Of a stretch of 64,000 nt of DNA, positions 50,290-60,067 are shown piece after piece. This stretch comes from Nitrospira sp. (GTDB taxonomy: Bacteria > Nitrospirota > Nitrospiria > Nitrospirales > Nitrospiraceae): NCBI GenBank assembly GCA_029881435.1, contig JAOUMR010000007.1, positions 1-64,000 on the forward strand, read 5' to 3'. The notes under the pieces were generated by a model, which made no database searches, was not told the origin of the DNA, and saw only the letters and a list, made by a program, of their open reading frames with translations. Position numbers and translations under genes: made by a program. Within the stretch, counting starts at the first letter, position 1. Each line of letters opens with the position of its first letter.

Positions 50290-51645
50290 TTACGACACCC
50301 TCCCGTCTTTGATACATGCAAGCATATCCTGATTTGCTGTAAATTTGAATTCCCCGATACAGTCTGTTTTTTCAGTGAACGAACGCTCTGCTACTTCAAG
50401 CGCCTGCAGCCCACTTACATCGACCGGACGACTTTGTTGCTTTCTGAGAAGCGAGTGTAACTGATCGAGCACCCCCCTGATATCACCACCACTGCTCTTG
50501 GTGGCCAGATGGCGCTCTACCACTTCTGCACACCAATCTCCATCCCGCTTTGCCACGCCGACGAGGCCTTCACTGGCTTTCCGAGCCCAACCGGCCAGAA
50601 AGACACCGTCCATCACTTTTCCAACCGATTCGTCGTAGGCCTGAAAAAGCGAGTCATCCGGATCGTTACCGGTCTTGTTGGGGTTCGTAATGAACATGCC
50701 GTTCTTATACGGGAGACCGACAGTCTCATCAACCCTGTCGCCAACGGCAAACACCACTGAGTCACAGGGAAATTCATAGTACTGCTTTAACCCGACAGCA
50801 ACGGTATCCTCGCCCTTTGGATCGAGCCGATTATCCTCCATTTCGAGCGCACGAACCCGATTGTGTTTGTCCACCAGAATACGCTTGGGAGAGGCGAGGA
50901 AGCGGAAGCCCATTTGTGTTTGTGAGACTTGAGGCTCGCACTTGGTGAATTCGTCGGTCAAGCCCTTCAAGACGTCGTCGGGATTCTGTCCGACCTTGGC
51001 CATACGGTCTTTGATGCGTTCGAACTCGTTACGGATCCCTTCAAGGTCCATATTGGCACAGATACTGCGGATCTCCTTCGGATTGTATTTTCGCTCCACT
51101 GGGCCTCGTCGGACAATGGCCGTGACACGCTCTACCTTCTTATAGCGGATCAACCAGTGAGCAATGTCCACCATCACATCTCCAGCTCCAATCACCGAGA
51201 CGTGTTTGCCCATCTCAAAGGGGCGGTCGCCAAACCCCGGGAGGCGGTTGTAGTGGTACACCACATCTTTCGCGTGAAATACACCCTGCGCTGAATCCCC
51301 CTCGACACCGATAGCCTTGGTGCCTTGCGCGCCGATGGTGAATACAACTGCGCTCGCTCCCAGTCCACGCACATCCTCGACTGCGAGGTCTTTCCCGTTT
51401 CCGATCGAGATATTCCCAAAATAGTGCACATTCTTTTGCTGAAGCAGTTCCCAGTACTGTTTCTTAAGACCGCCGCGAAGCTTCAGCTTGGAAGGGAATA
51501 TTCCATACTCCGCCAACCCACCGAATCTAATATCTCGATTGAGAATGATGATTTCATGGCCGGCTTTTGATAGCGAACTTGCGACGGCCATACCAGCAGG
51601 CCCTGCTCCTGCGACAACAATCACATGCGACCGTGATCCACTCAT
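50290..51645 (-). CDS. FAD-dependent oxidoreductase (adrenodoxin reductase/GltD-like)
   Basis: VVAGAGPAGMAVASSL; VSVIGAGDVMVDIA; RRGPVERKYNPKEIRSI; DGVFLAGWARKASEGLVG. Confidence 0.88.
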   Translation of the reverse strand: MSGSRSHVIVVAGAGPAGMAVASSLSKAGHEIIILNRDIRFGGLAEYGIFPSKLKLRGGLKKQYWELLQQKNVHYFGNISIGNGKDLAVEDVRGLGASAVVFTIGAQGTKAIGVEGDSAQGVFHAKDVVYHYNRLPGFGDRPFEMGKHVSVIGAGDVMVDIAHWLIRYKKVERVTAIVRRGPVERKYNPKEIRSICANMDLEGIRNEFERIKDRMAKVGQNPDDVLKGLTDEFTKCEPQVSQTQMGFRFLASPKRILVDKHNRVRALEMEDNRLDPKGEDTVAVGLKQYYEFPCDSVVFAVGDRVDETVGLPYKNGMFITNPNKTGNDPDDSLFQAYDESVGKVMDGVFLAGWARKASEGLVGVAKRDGDWCAEVVERHLATKSSGGDIRGVLDQLHSLLRKQQSRPVDVSGLQALEVAERSFTEKTDCIGEFKFTANQDMLACIKDGRVS

Positions 51646-51858
51646 AACAAATACCCTTTATCTCTCTATAGGATCGAAAATCATGGAATGTCAAAAACTC
51701 GTGGAGAGTAACATAGCCATTCCCGCACTGTCAAAAACGTAGCGCTCACGTGCGCATCCACTTGCACGACTCATTCTGCTCATCTAAAATGCAAGCCATT
51801 TCTGCCCTGGGGGGCCAAACCTTGTCGAACCAATATCAGATGGCATACCCGTAATTTT

Positions 51859-52845
51859 ATGCCTATCAGCCAACCGCTCCCTCCATCGCTCGAGGAAGTG
51901 CAGACTCCCTCTCTACGCTATTTCCACTTCCCTACGGACAACCAGACGCTCCCACTCAAAGAACTGCAGACTGACGAGGCTTATCTCGTCCCGAACTTTG
52001 AGCTTGCTGAAGAGCTCATCGCTCGTGGCGTCGATAGTGCCCGCATTGCCATCGGCGAATGTTCCACTCCGGATGTTTCACCTCCAGGATATTCGCAAGT
52101 TGCGCTAGGAAGACCGCTGATCCCCGCCTCACCCTTCACATTCGACCAATCAATCGTGATTGTCCTTCCAACCTACAACGAACGCTCTAATCTTGAAGCA
52201 CTTGTCGCCACAATCGGCACATACCTGACCGCTGATATCTTGATCGTCGATGATAATTCACCGGATGGAACCGGCCAACTAGCTGATCGATTACGCGGTG
52301 AACACGGTCACATCCATGTCTTGCATCGACCCAACAAACAAGGGCTTGGGCCGGCCTATTTGGCAGGATTTGAGTGGGCACTCCATCGGAACTATGACCG
52401 TATTATCGAGATGGATTGTGATTTCAGTCACGCGCCGTGGGACATACCCCGCTTGGTCCACGGCAGTCGAACCGCCGACCTGGTCATCGGGAGTCGCTAT
52501 GTCGCTGGTGGTGGCACCGAAAACTGGAACGCTCGGCGACGCTTGGTGTCTCGCTGCGGCAACACCTATGTGCGGTTGTTTTTAGGATCGATGATCCATG
52601 ACTGGACAGGCGGATTCCGGTGTTATCATCGTGAGCTCTTATTGAAGATGCATCTCGAAACGGTGCGCGCCAAAGGATATGTCTTTCAGGTAGAACTGGC
52701 CTGGCGGGCGGTTCAACTCGGCGCAGGCATTCGTGAACTACCCATTCGCTTCAGCGACCGCGTTCAAGGCCAAAGCAAGCTCGGCTGGCAGTCCTTCATC
52801 GAAGGACTCCTGGAAGTACCCCAAATGTGTTTTCAGAGATACTAA
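51859..52845 (+). CDS. Polyprenol-phosphate mannosyltransferase-like GT2 with ~95 aa N-terminal extension
   Basis: VIVLPTYNERSNLEALVATI...ILIVDDNSPDGTGQLADRL...EMDCDFSHAPWDIPRL...GSRYVAGGGTENW. Confidence 0.92.
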   Translation: MPISQPLPPSLEEVQTPSLRYFHFPTDNQTLPLKELQTDEAYLVPNFELAEELIARGVDSARIAIGECSTPDVSPPGYSQVALGRPLIPASPFTFDQSIVIVLPTYNERSNLEALVATIGTYLTADILIVDDNSPDGTGQLADRLRGEHGHIHVLHRPNKQGLGPAYLAGFEWALHRNYDRIIEMDCDFSHAPWDIPRLVHGSRTADLVIGSRYVAGGGTENWNARRRLVSRCGNTYVRLFLGSMIHDWTGGFRCYHRELLLKMHLETVRAKGYVFQVELAWRAVQLGAGIRELPIRFSDRVQGQSKLGWQSFIEGLLEVPQMCFQRY

Positions 52846-52849
52846 ATCG

Positions 52850-53584
52850 TTAGGGCTGTTCACAGCCCATTTCGTACATCCAGCAAGGGCCGAGCAAAGA
52901 AACCGACGGCTCGAGGGATTCGAGTTTCGACAGATCAATAACCAACTCATCCTTAGCATTCGCCATGATGACGTCGAGCAGGCTGCTTTTCGTGGGAACG
53001 ACGGCCTCCGTGGGTTGGAATCGCAAATGAAAACCCTTCGCGGCGGTTGGCCGCATGGGATATCGTCGATCATAGATCATCCCATAGGCTGGAATGCCAT
53101 AAATGATCCGCCAGTTACCCAGCAACATATGCAATTTCGTCCCATGAATATATAGTCCACCCGTCGTGATAATTCGCCTTGCGAATGTCTGCGGTTCGCT
53201 CAGATAAAAAGTAACGCGTTCGTTGTATTTCGCCTCCCCAAGCGCCTCTGCGATTCGCGTCGACAGCAGCGTCAATTCTTCCTCCGTGAATGTTGGAACG
53301 AGTGGCGACTCTCCTCGCATCCACCGTTTTAGGGCAATCCAATGCTCTTGCACCATCAATCCTGACAGGATCTTCCTTAATTGTTCAGGCTCGATGAACA
53401 AGGGGTGTGCGTGATGGCTTGGCGACCATTCCGCCAGCACCTCTGGGTCTTCTTCCAACCGAACGAAATTCACCGGATCCTCATAGATGACTCTCGATGG
53501 CACATGGGGCACGGCACAGCCGACCAATACGAGGAGACAGCTCACCAGGCCTGCTGAAATCAGCCGTATACAGCTCACATCCAT
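52850..53584 (-). CDS. Hypothetical lipoprotein
   Basis: Lipobox LVLVGCAVP; no recognised domain. Confidence 0.75.
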   Translation of the reverse strand: MDVSCIRLISAGLVSCLLVLVGCAVPHVPSRVIYEDPVNFVRLEEDPEVLAEWSPSHHAHPLFIEPEQLRKILSGLMVQEHWIALKRWMRGESPLVPTFTEEELTLLSTRIAEALGEAKYNERVTFYLSEPQTFARRIITTGGLYIHGTKLHMLLGNWRIIYGIPAYGMIYDRRYPMRPTAAKGFHLRFQPTEAVVPTKSSLLDVIMANAKDELVIDLSKLESLEPSVSLLGPCWMYEMGCEQP

Positions 53585-53596
53585 GATCGCCAGGAC

Positions 53597-54109
53597 CTAG
53601 GTTCCGCTGATGGTAACTGTCATCTCGGCACGCTCCAACGGATTGTCTCTCCCATCCCGTTTCATACCCACGATCTTGTCGGCCACGTCGATGCCGCTCT
53701 CAACTTCTCCAAAGACCGTATATTGCCAATCGAGGAAATTGGCATCCGAGACACAGATAAAGAACTGCGACCCGGCGCTATCAGGGTCGTTTGCTCTGGC
53801 CATCGACACGATACCGCGCTTGTGCGGTGTACTATTAAACTCGGCCTTTACCTTATATCCAGGTCCACCCATCCCATGTGAGGAGCGATCGGATGCCTTG
53901 CTGTTGGGATCGCCCCCCTGAATCATAAACCCAGGGATGACACGGTGAAATGTCGTTCCATTATAAAACCCTTCTTGAGAAAGCTTGATAAAGTTCTTGA
54001 CGTGACCTGGTGCCAGATCGGGAAAGAATTTAAGTACAATCTCTCCAATTGGTTGTCCCTTTGTAGTGATTGCAATTGTCGCCCGTGTGGTATTCGCAAC
54101 ATCGCTCAT
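53597..54109 (-). CDS. Cyclophilin-type peptidyl-prolyl cis-trans isomerase
   Basis: GTTFHRVIPGFMIQGGDPN...GIVSMARANDPDSAGSQFFICV. Confidence 0.96.
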   Translation of the reverse strand: MSDVANTTRATIAITTKGQPIGEIVLKFFPDLAPGHVKNFIKLSQEGFYNGTTFHRVIPGFMIQGGDPNSKASDRSSHGMGGPGYKVKAEFNSTPHKRGIVSMARANDPDSAGSQFFICVSDANFLDWQYTVFGEVESGIDVADKIVGMKRDGRDNPLERAEMTVTISGT

Positions 54110-54129
54110 GCGGTTCGTCCTTTCTATAA

Positions 54130-55233
54130 TTAGCGAAAGAGAAATGGGGGCGGCGCCATCTCAGCCTCCAATCCTTGATTCACAGCGATCCACGAAAGAC
54201 CGTCATCGCTGCGAAATACTCCTGAACTCGTTCCTGCATAAAGCCCTCTGTCTCCCCATCCAATCAGCACCTGAATTGAAAGGTTGGTGAGACCTTTGTT
54301 GAGGGGGATCCACTGTTTCCCCTTATCCACCGTCATAAAAATCCCATGACCTGTGGCGACAACCAGTCCATGGTCGCTCAGCACAATACCCCGGATCGAA
54401 TCATTCGGAAGGGCTCGACTGATTGAACGCCACGTCAGCCCTCCATCCACACTGCGAAACACCCCACCATCGAATGTCCCTGCCAAAATGCTCTGATCCT
54501 GATCAATGACCAGCACACGGATAAAGTTCTCGATCATGCCTTCATGATCCTTCAACCCATGCCGAACACGAACCCATCCGGATGAACGAGGGATCAGCCG
54601 AAAAATCCCTTTGCCCGAGGTCCCGGCGAACAATGTCCCATCTGTTGAGCGTGCCAGTGAATGGACAAGAATATCATCAAGCCCAGTTGTCACGGGTACC
54701 CAGCGATCATCGGTCTCGCGTAGGCGATACACGCCATCGCCGGTACCAGCATAGAGTTCGTGATCGACCACCAAAAGTGCTTTGACTTCCAGCCGTTTGA
54801 GGCCCCCATTCACAGACTGCCATGTCTTCCCCTCGTCACGAGATCGGAACACCCCTCCACGAAACGTTCCGGCATACACGATTCCGCTTTTCGTGATCGC
54901 CAGACTCAGAATAAAGGGATCGGTGATCCCAGCTCCCACTCGGTTCCACGTTGCTCCGCGATCCATGGTCTGAAAAACTCCATGCCCAAACGACCCTGCG
55001 TAGATGACACCGTTTTCACTGATCGTGAGTGCCTGTACACTTGCCGCCGACTGTTCGGGAGGCCACGCTGTCGGTGGAGCATCGGAGATCACTTGAGGTC
55101 GGGGTGCTACCGGTGCGGTTGTCGATAGTAACTCCTCTCCATCGGCCAGTCCGAGAAACCCTCCACCCCACAACAACAGCAGCATCAGTCCGGTCGCTCG
55201 CATGGGGGTAATCAGGATGGCCTGGAGCCTCAT
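54130..55233 (-). CDS. BNR/YCF48-like beta-propeller exported protein
   Basis: Repeated GVFRSxDxGxTWxxxxxGL motifs; N-terminal hydrophobic signal. Confidence 0.85.
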   Translation of the reverse strand: MRLQAILITPMRATGLMLLLLWGGGFLGLADGEELLSTTAPVAPRPQVISDAPPTAWPPEQSAASVQALTISENGVIYAGSFGHGVFQTMDRGATWNRVGAGITDPFILSLAITKSGIVYAGTFRGGVFRSRDEGKTWQSVNGGLKRLEVKALLVVDHELYAGTGDGVYRLRETDDRWVPVTTGLDDILVHSLARSTDGTLFAGTSGKGIFRLIPRSSGWVRVRHGLKDHEGMIENFIRVLVIDQDQSILAGTFDGGVFRSVDGGLTWRSISRALPNDSIRGIVLSDHGLVVATGHGIFMTVDKGKQWIPLNKGLTNLSIQVLIGWGDRGLYAGTSSGVFRSDDGLSWIAVNQGLEAEMAPPPFLFR

Positions 55234-56006
55234 CGCATCCGTGTTCCTGCCGTCTTGAACGGCAAGTCAGGGTCAGTCGGTAAATCCATCCCAGCTCGGT
55301 CTTGATTTTTTCCAAACAAGCGAGCGCCGATGATCCCGAACTCATATAGCACCATCAAAGGAACTGCCATCAGCAGCATGGTGAAGAGCGTCGCATCAGG
55401 CGTCACAACGGCGGACACGATGAGACACAAGAGGATGGCATGTTTTCGGTACCGTGCGAACATCTGAGCTGATGCCGCACCAATTATCGCCGCAAGCGTC
55501 ATCGCCAACGGTAGTTCGAATGCACAACCGAAGATAAGCAAGAACTTCACGTTGAAATCAATATAGAGCCCCACGCCCAGCTGCGGAGTGATATCGCGAT
55601 CGAGCCCGAAGCTCACGAACCAGTCGATCACCAGTGGAAGAATCACCACATTACAGAACACCATTCCCAACCCAAACAACCCTCCAGCCAAGAGAAACAG
55701 TGGAATCGCCCAGCGCTGTTCTTTCGGTAACAAAGCGGGCTCGATGAATTTCCAGCACTGATAGAAAATGACCGGCAAGCTCAGGATAAAAGCCGCCAAC
55801 AACGATACCTTGATCGAGGCAAACAACGCCTCCGTCGGTCCATAGAACGCCAATTGGTTCTCAAACGGACGATTCAGCCATGCAACCATTTCAGCAGAAA
55901 ATGAGAAGGTAAGAATAAGGAGGCCTAAAATGGTCGCCCCGATCACAAGCAATCGGCGCTTGACGCTCTGGATGTGGGCAGCAAGTGGATGGATGATTTG
56001 TTCCAT
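55230..56006 (-). CDS. tatC: Sec-independent protein translocase TatC
   Basis: Six-TM TatC pattern; GLGMVFCNVVILPLVIDWF, FGCAFELPLAMT, AVVTPDATLFTMLLMAVPLMVLYEFGI. Confidence 0.95.
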   Translation of the reverse strand: MEQIIHPLAAHIQSVKRRLLVIGATILGLLILTFSFSAEMVAWLNRPFENQLAFYGPTEALFASIKVSLLAAFILSLPVIFYQCWKFIEPALLPKEQRWAIPLFLLAGGLFGLGMVFCNVVILPLVIDWFVSFGLDRDITPQLGVGLYIDFNVKFLLIFGCAFELPLAMTLAAIIGAASAQMFARYRKHAILLCLIVSAVVTPDATLFTMLLMAVPLMVLYEFGIIGARLFGKNQDRAGMDLPTDPDLPFKTAGTRMR

Positions 56007-56071
56007 AGCGGTGCCATCAGCCGGCAGGCCGGTTCCGGCCTCATGATGTTCTATCGTGCTGGGTCCAATCG

Positions 56072-56290
56072 TTAGTCGCGATGTATTCGAACAAACTCCG
56101 CAAGCTTGTCTTTCGTGGCTAGCTTCTCTTTCTGGATCCGTTTTTTCTCGATCTCTTCGTTCGGCGTCAGGACATGGCGCTTCTGTAGCTCGTTCAGCTC
56201 AAGATCCAGGCGATGGTGAGATTCTTCTAGGTCGCGAAATTCGGTGTTGGTGCGGCGAAGCTGTTCGACAATTGCATTTTCCGTCAACAT
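56072..56290 (-). CDS. DUF465/YdcH-family small protein
   Basis: NTEFRDLEESHHRLDLELNELQKRHVLTPNEEIEKKRIQKEKLATKDKLAE. Confidence 0.88.
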   Translation of the reverse strand: MLTENAIVEQLRRTNTEFRDLEESHHRLDLELNELQKRHVLTPNEEIEKKRIQKEKLATKDKLAEFVRIHRD

Positions 56291-56304
56291 ACGACACCTC
56301 CTGG

Positions 56305-56868
56305 TTAGAGTGAGTCTGTCGAGGTTGATTCACCTCCTGTACGACACGTACGGACCTGCAGCTGGCCGCTCGGCATCACAAGCGGATTTAGTTCCATAAG
56401 CACGGCATCTTCAACTGGATTGGTGTAATACTGAGGGCGCTGCCCGACCTGAACAAACCCCATCTGCGTATACAGTGAACGCGCTGGCGTGTTCGAAGCC
56501 CTAACTTCGAGCACTGCCCGAGTAGCTGTCTGATCGAGTGCGAAGCGGAATGCATCCCGTGCAAGGGATCTTCCAATTCCTTGCCTGCGCAGTGACTCTC
56601 GCACAGCCAGATTCATCAGGCGCAGCTCTTCAAACACGATCCAGAAGCAATGATACCCAACAATCGAGGACTTTGCCCCTACCGCCGACTGCCCTTTCTG
56701 CGTCGCAACGAGAAAATGAGCAAACTGGTTGCCCATCAATTCCGTTTCAAGCATTTTGCGCGTCCAGGGGGACGAGAAGCAAGCTTCTTCCAACAAGAGG
56801 ATATCCGGCAACATCTCCGGTGTGGCCGGAACTATCTGAAACTCTGAAATTGCGTTCTCGTTGCTCAT
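56305..56868 (-). CDS. rimI: Ribosomal-protein-alanine N-acetyltransferase
   Basis: GNAT fold: LRLMNLAVRESLRRQGIGRSLARDAF...LEVRASNTPARSLYTQMGFVQVG; adjacent to tsaB. Confidence 0.9.
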   Translation of the reverse strand: MSNENAISEFQIVPATPEMLPDILLLEEACFSSPWTRKMLETELMGNQFAHFLVATQKGQSAVGAKSSIVGYHCFWIVFEELRLMNLAVRESLRRQGIGRSLARDAFRFALDQTATRAVLEVRASNTPARSLYTQMGFVQVGQRPQYYTNPVEDAVLMELNPLVMPSGQLQVRTCRTGGESTSTDSL

Positions 56869-56882
56869 CCGCTCTGTAGGTT

Positions 56883-57656
56883 CTAGCGCCGCCGACTGCG
56901 AGCCAGTCGCGCAGCAACTGTTTTCTCGACCCTCTTCTGACGTCGCGCTACCGGTGAGATACCTCCGGACCGTTCGTACTGGATGTCCGCTTGCGCACGT
57001 TGCACATACAACGGAGCGATACCGCCTCCGGCAATCTCGCCTCGTCGTATTCGCTCCATTCCAATGCGAGCCACATGAATCGCCGAAGGTCTGAAGGCAT
57101 GACCCGGCCCGACCGTAACCGTGATGGACTCCGGCAATGCCGCTCGAATCTCAGCTTCCATCGATGACCATCCAGGTCCGAACATGACGGTGTGTTCGGT
57201 CAGGCTCTGCGCGAGCACTCTGGGGGTACCGACCTGTTCGCTCAACATGCGATCCCATCGTGCCTCCCCCATCCACCTGAACAAGGCCCAATAGACCTCA
57301 TCTCGACGACTCTCTAATACGGGACAGAGAAGACGAGACTCCCCTTGAACACTCCTCGCCATCGCTTCCAACGTAGGAACCAGGGCAAGAGGAACGCCGC
57401 TCGCTGCCCGCAGACCCAGGCAGGTCGCAAGACCGACACGGATACCCGTGAACGAACCAGGCCCGGCTGAACAGCAGAGGCCATCGAGCTCACTGAGTCG
57501 TACCTTAGATTTGGTGAGCAGTTGATCAATGGCCGGCACCAACAGCGACCCATGGGCGCCGCCTGCCTCTTGATCATGCGTGGCCAACACATGATCCTCG
57601 TCGAGGAGTGCAACACTCTGCAATGCGGTGGCCGTTTCAACTGCGAGAATTTTCAT
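56883..57656 (-). CDS. tsaB: tRNA threonylcarbamoyladenosine biosynthesis protein TsaB
   Basis: MKILAVETATALQSVALLDEDHVLA...GPGSFTGIRVGLATCLGL. Confidence 0.94.
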   Translation of the reverse strand: MKILAVETATALQSVALLDEDHVLATHDQEAGGAHGSLLVPAIDQLLTKSKVRLSELDGLCCSAGPGSFTGIRVGLATCLGLRAASGVPLALVPTLEAMARSVQGESRLLCPVLESRRDEVYWALFRWMGEARWDRMLSEQVGTPRVLAQSLTEHTVMFGPGWSSMEAEIRAALPESITVTVGPGHAFRPSAIHVARIGMERIRRGEIAGGGIAPLYVQRAQADIQYERSGGISPVARRQKRVEKTVAARLARSRRR

Positions 57657-57662
57657 GATGAA

Positions 57663-58493
57663 TTAAGAAACCTGCCCCAAGTCCTCTGCTTTGATCGTTT
57701 GGTTATGCTGTAGCTCATGGAACATCACGTGAATCGTGCCTTTCCCATGACCGTCTTCTAGAGAAATCTTGAACGGACGTACCATCGGACGGTTCTGATC
57801 GACGATTGTTTGCGCTGGAACAATGCTGCCATCTTTCAGCGATCTAAAATCGTCGTACTGAATTCTCGCTTCCACCTCACCGTTCGACCCCAATCGATCT
57901 TCTTGCACAACCAATAATCGGTGATCAAACCAGAGGCGGCGGATGAGCCGACGCGATGAACCAGCCCCACCGCTGACGGACGTATATACCTCAAGACGAT
58001 ATCGATCCCGCTCTTCCACGACTTTTACCGTCTCTTCCTTACTAATCGAACTCGTCCCAAGAACACCACCGACCGCCCAGGCGCTCAGCTCCGAGAATCG
58101 AGCGAGTGTCCCCAACTCCTTCATGTCCGATTGGCGACCGGTATAGACTTTTCCTTCCAGCGGAAGGCGGAGTGTATACCAATCATCGGCTTGTACGAAT
58201 TCAAACAACTCGCTTCCGAAAGGTGTAAAACCTCGAAGCCGTAATGCATTGGGTCGACGGTAATGGACGGTCCCTTCCACCCGTGTTGCGATGGGCAGAA
58301 GCCCACCTCTCACTTTGGCGGTGAACAATCCTTTCATGGAATAAATCGCGGCATCTCGCTGCCGTAACAGCGTCGTGAGCTCCTCAGCCGTCACCCGTTT
58401 CAGCGGCGGGCCTTCTTGAGGAACAACGAGCGTACAGCCGGCAAATACTATCCCCGCTAACACGAGGATGACAAACGAGCCACCTACGCATCT
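57663..58493 (-). CDS. DUF4292/LolA-like lipoprotein
   Basis: Lipobox VFAGC; MKGLFTAKVRGG...TRVEGTVHYRRPNALRLRGFTPFGSELFEFVQADDWYTLRLP; start set at MRCVGG. Confidence 0.78.
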   Translation of the reverse strand, partial: RCVGGSFVILVLAGIVFAGCTLVVPQEGPPLKRVTAEELTTLLRQRDAAIYSMKGLFTAKVRGGLLPIATRVEGTVHYRRPNALRLRGFTPFGSELFEFVQADDWYTLRLPLEGKVYTGRQSDMKELGTLARFSELSAWAVGGVLGTSSISKEETVKVVEERDRYRLEVYTSVSGGAGSSRRLIRRLWFDHRLLVVQEDRLGSNGEVEARIQYDDFRSLKDGSIVPAQTIVDQNRPMVRPFKISLEDGHGKGTIHVMFHELQHNQTIKAEDLGQVS

Positions 58494-58533
58494 CATGATT
58501 GTGGATGTGGCATGCGTCATTCCACTTGGATGG

Positions 58534-59895
58534 CTAAGCCAACACAATATCAAGTGCCTCTCTGACTTCTTGAATGCCGATCAGTTCCATCCCATCAATA
58601 GGATCCAGTTTGGCCAGATTCCGTTCAGGCATCATGCAACGTTTAAATCCCATCTTGGCTGCCTCGCGAATCCGTGACTCGGCTTGGCTTACGGCGCGCA
58701 CTTCCCCGCCTAAACCGACCTCTCCTAATACGAGCATCCCCGGTTCAACAGGCACCTCCCGCAAACTTGACGTGACGGCCGCGACAATGCCGAGATCAAT
58801 CGCCGGTTCGTCGATGTGCATCCCTCCGACGATATTCACATAAACATCCTGTCCAGAAAGATGAAACCCCAACCGCTTTTCCATGACCGCGAGTAGCAGC
58901 GACACTCGATTCAGTTCCACCCCGTTCGCCATCCGTTTGGGCATGGCATAGCTGGTTGAAGAAACCAGCGCTTGGAGCTCGACGAGAATCGGCCTCGTGC
59001 CTTCGAGACTCGACACGACCACCGATCCGGTACTCCGCTGTGGACGTTCGGCCAAGAACAACTCAGAGGGATTGCTCACCTCTTCGAGGCCACCATCTTT
59101 CATTTCGAACACCCCAATCTCGTTCGTCGATCCAAACCGATTCTTGACCGCGCGAAGAATTCGATAGCTGTGTCCCTTATCTCCTTCAAAGTACAGCACC
59201 GTGTCGACGATATGCTCCAGCAACCGAGGTCCGGCAATGGCCCCTTCTTTTGTGACATGCCCAATGATGAAGACCGGAACTCCCGCCCGCTTGGCGAACC
59301 ACATCAGTTGTCCGGCCACCTCCTGTACCTGGCTGATACTGCCTGGCGCGGAGGTGATCTGCTCTGTGTACACCGTTTGAATCGAATCGACTACCACGGC
59401 GGCCGGCTGTATTTCCTGCACCGCTTTCAGAATCTGTTCCAGAGACGTTTCTGCCAGAATCAGCAAATGCGGATGTTCGATGCCCAGTCGTTGCCCACGC
59501 ATCTTGATCTGCCGGGGTGACTCTTCGCCTGACACGTACAAAACCGGCTCATCCTTTGAAGCCAACCTCGGCAGCGCCTGCAGGAGAAGTGTCGTCTTGC
59601 CGATCCCAGGATCGCCTCCTATCAAAATCACCGAACCCGGAATCACACCACCCCCTAACACCCGATCAAATTCCCCAATGCGGGTCAGTCGACGATCCTC
59701 ACCTACCACTTCGATCTCGGCAATGGGCGTCGCCTTGGCCTGGGCCGTTTTCATCGCCGCAGGACGGCCCTTGCCGGTCGCGACTTGTCGTTCTTCTTTC
59801 ATCGTATTCCAACCGCCGCAGTCAGGGCAGCGACCGAGCCACCGTGGGGATTGGTGCCCACAGGCTTGGCAGGAAAAGACAACCTTGGATTTCAA
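58534..59895 (-). CDS. radA: DNA repair protein RadA
   Basis: N-terminal zinc finger CQACGHQSPRWLGRCPDCGGWNT; GGDPGIGKTTLLLQ; KNRFGSTNEIGVFEM. Confidence 0.97.
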   Translation of the reverse strand: MKSKVVFSCQACGHQSPRWLGRCPDCGGWNTMKEERQVATGKGRPAAMKTAQAKATPIAEIEVVGEDRRLTRIGEFDRVLGGGVIPGSVILIGGDPGIGKTTLLLQALPRLASKDEPVLYVSGEESPRQIKMRGQRLGIEHPHLLILAETSLEQILKAVQEIQPAAVVVDSIQTVYTEQITSAPGSISQVQEVAGQLMWFAKRAGVPVFIIGHVTKEGAIAGPRLLEHIVDTVLYFEGDKGHSYRILRAVKNRFGSTNEIGVFEMKDGGLEEVSNPSELFLAERPQRSTGSVVVSSLEGTRPILVELQALVSSTSYAMPKRMANGVELNRVSLLLAVMEKRLGFHLSGQDVYVNIVGGMHIDEPAIDLGIVAAVTSSLREVPVEPGMLVLGEVGLGGEVRAVSQAESRIREAAKMGFKRCMMPERNLAKLDPIDGMELIGIQEVREALDIVLA

Positions 59896-60067
59896 CGAAT
59901 TGTCCTCACAAAGAAAGGAAAACGACTGCGCTATCTTAATGGATGTCCAGAGGGAATAAAAGGACCGGGGACGCGATGAAACCGCAATGTCTCCGATGTG
60001 GCCTTAAGAATCCCTTAACGGAACCCGATAGTGTTCGTAGAGGAGTCGACTGAGCCTCCTGATTCTT

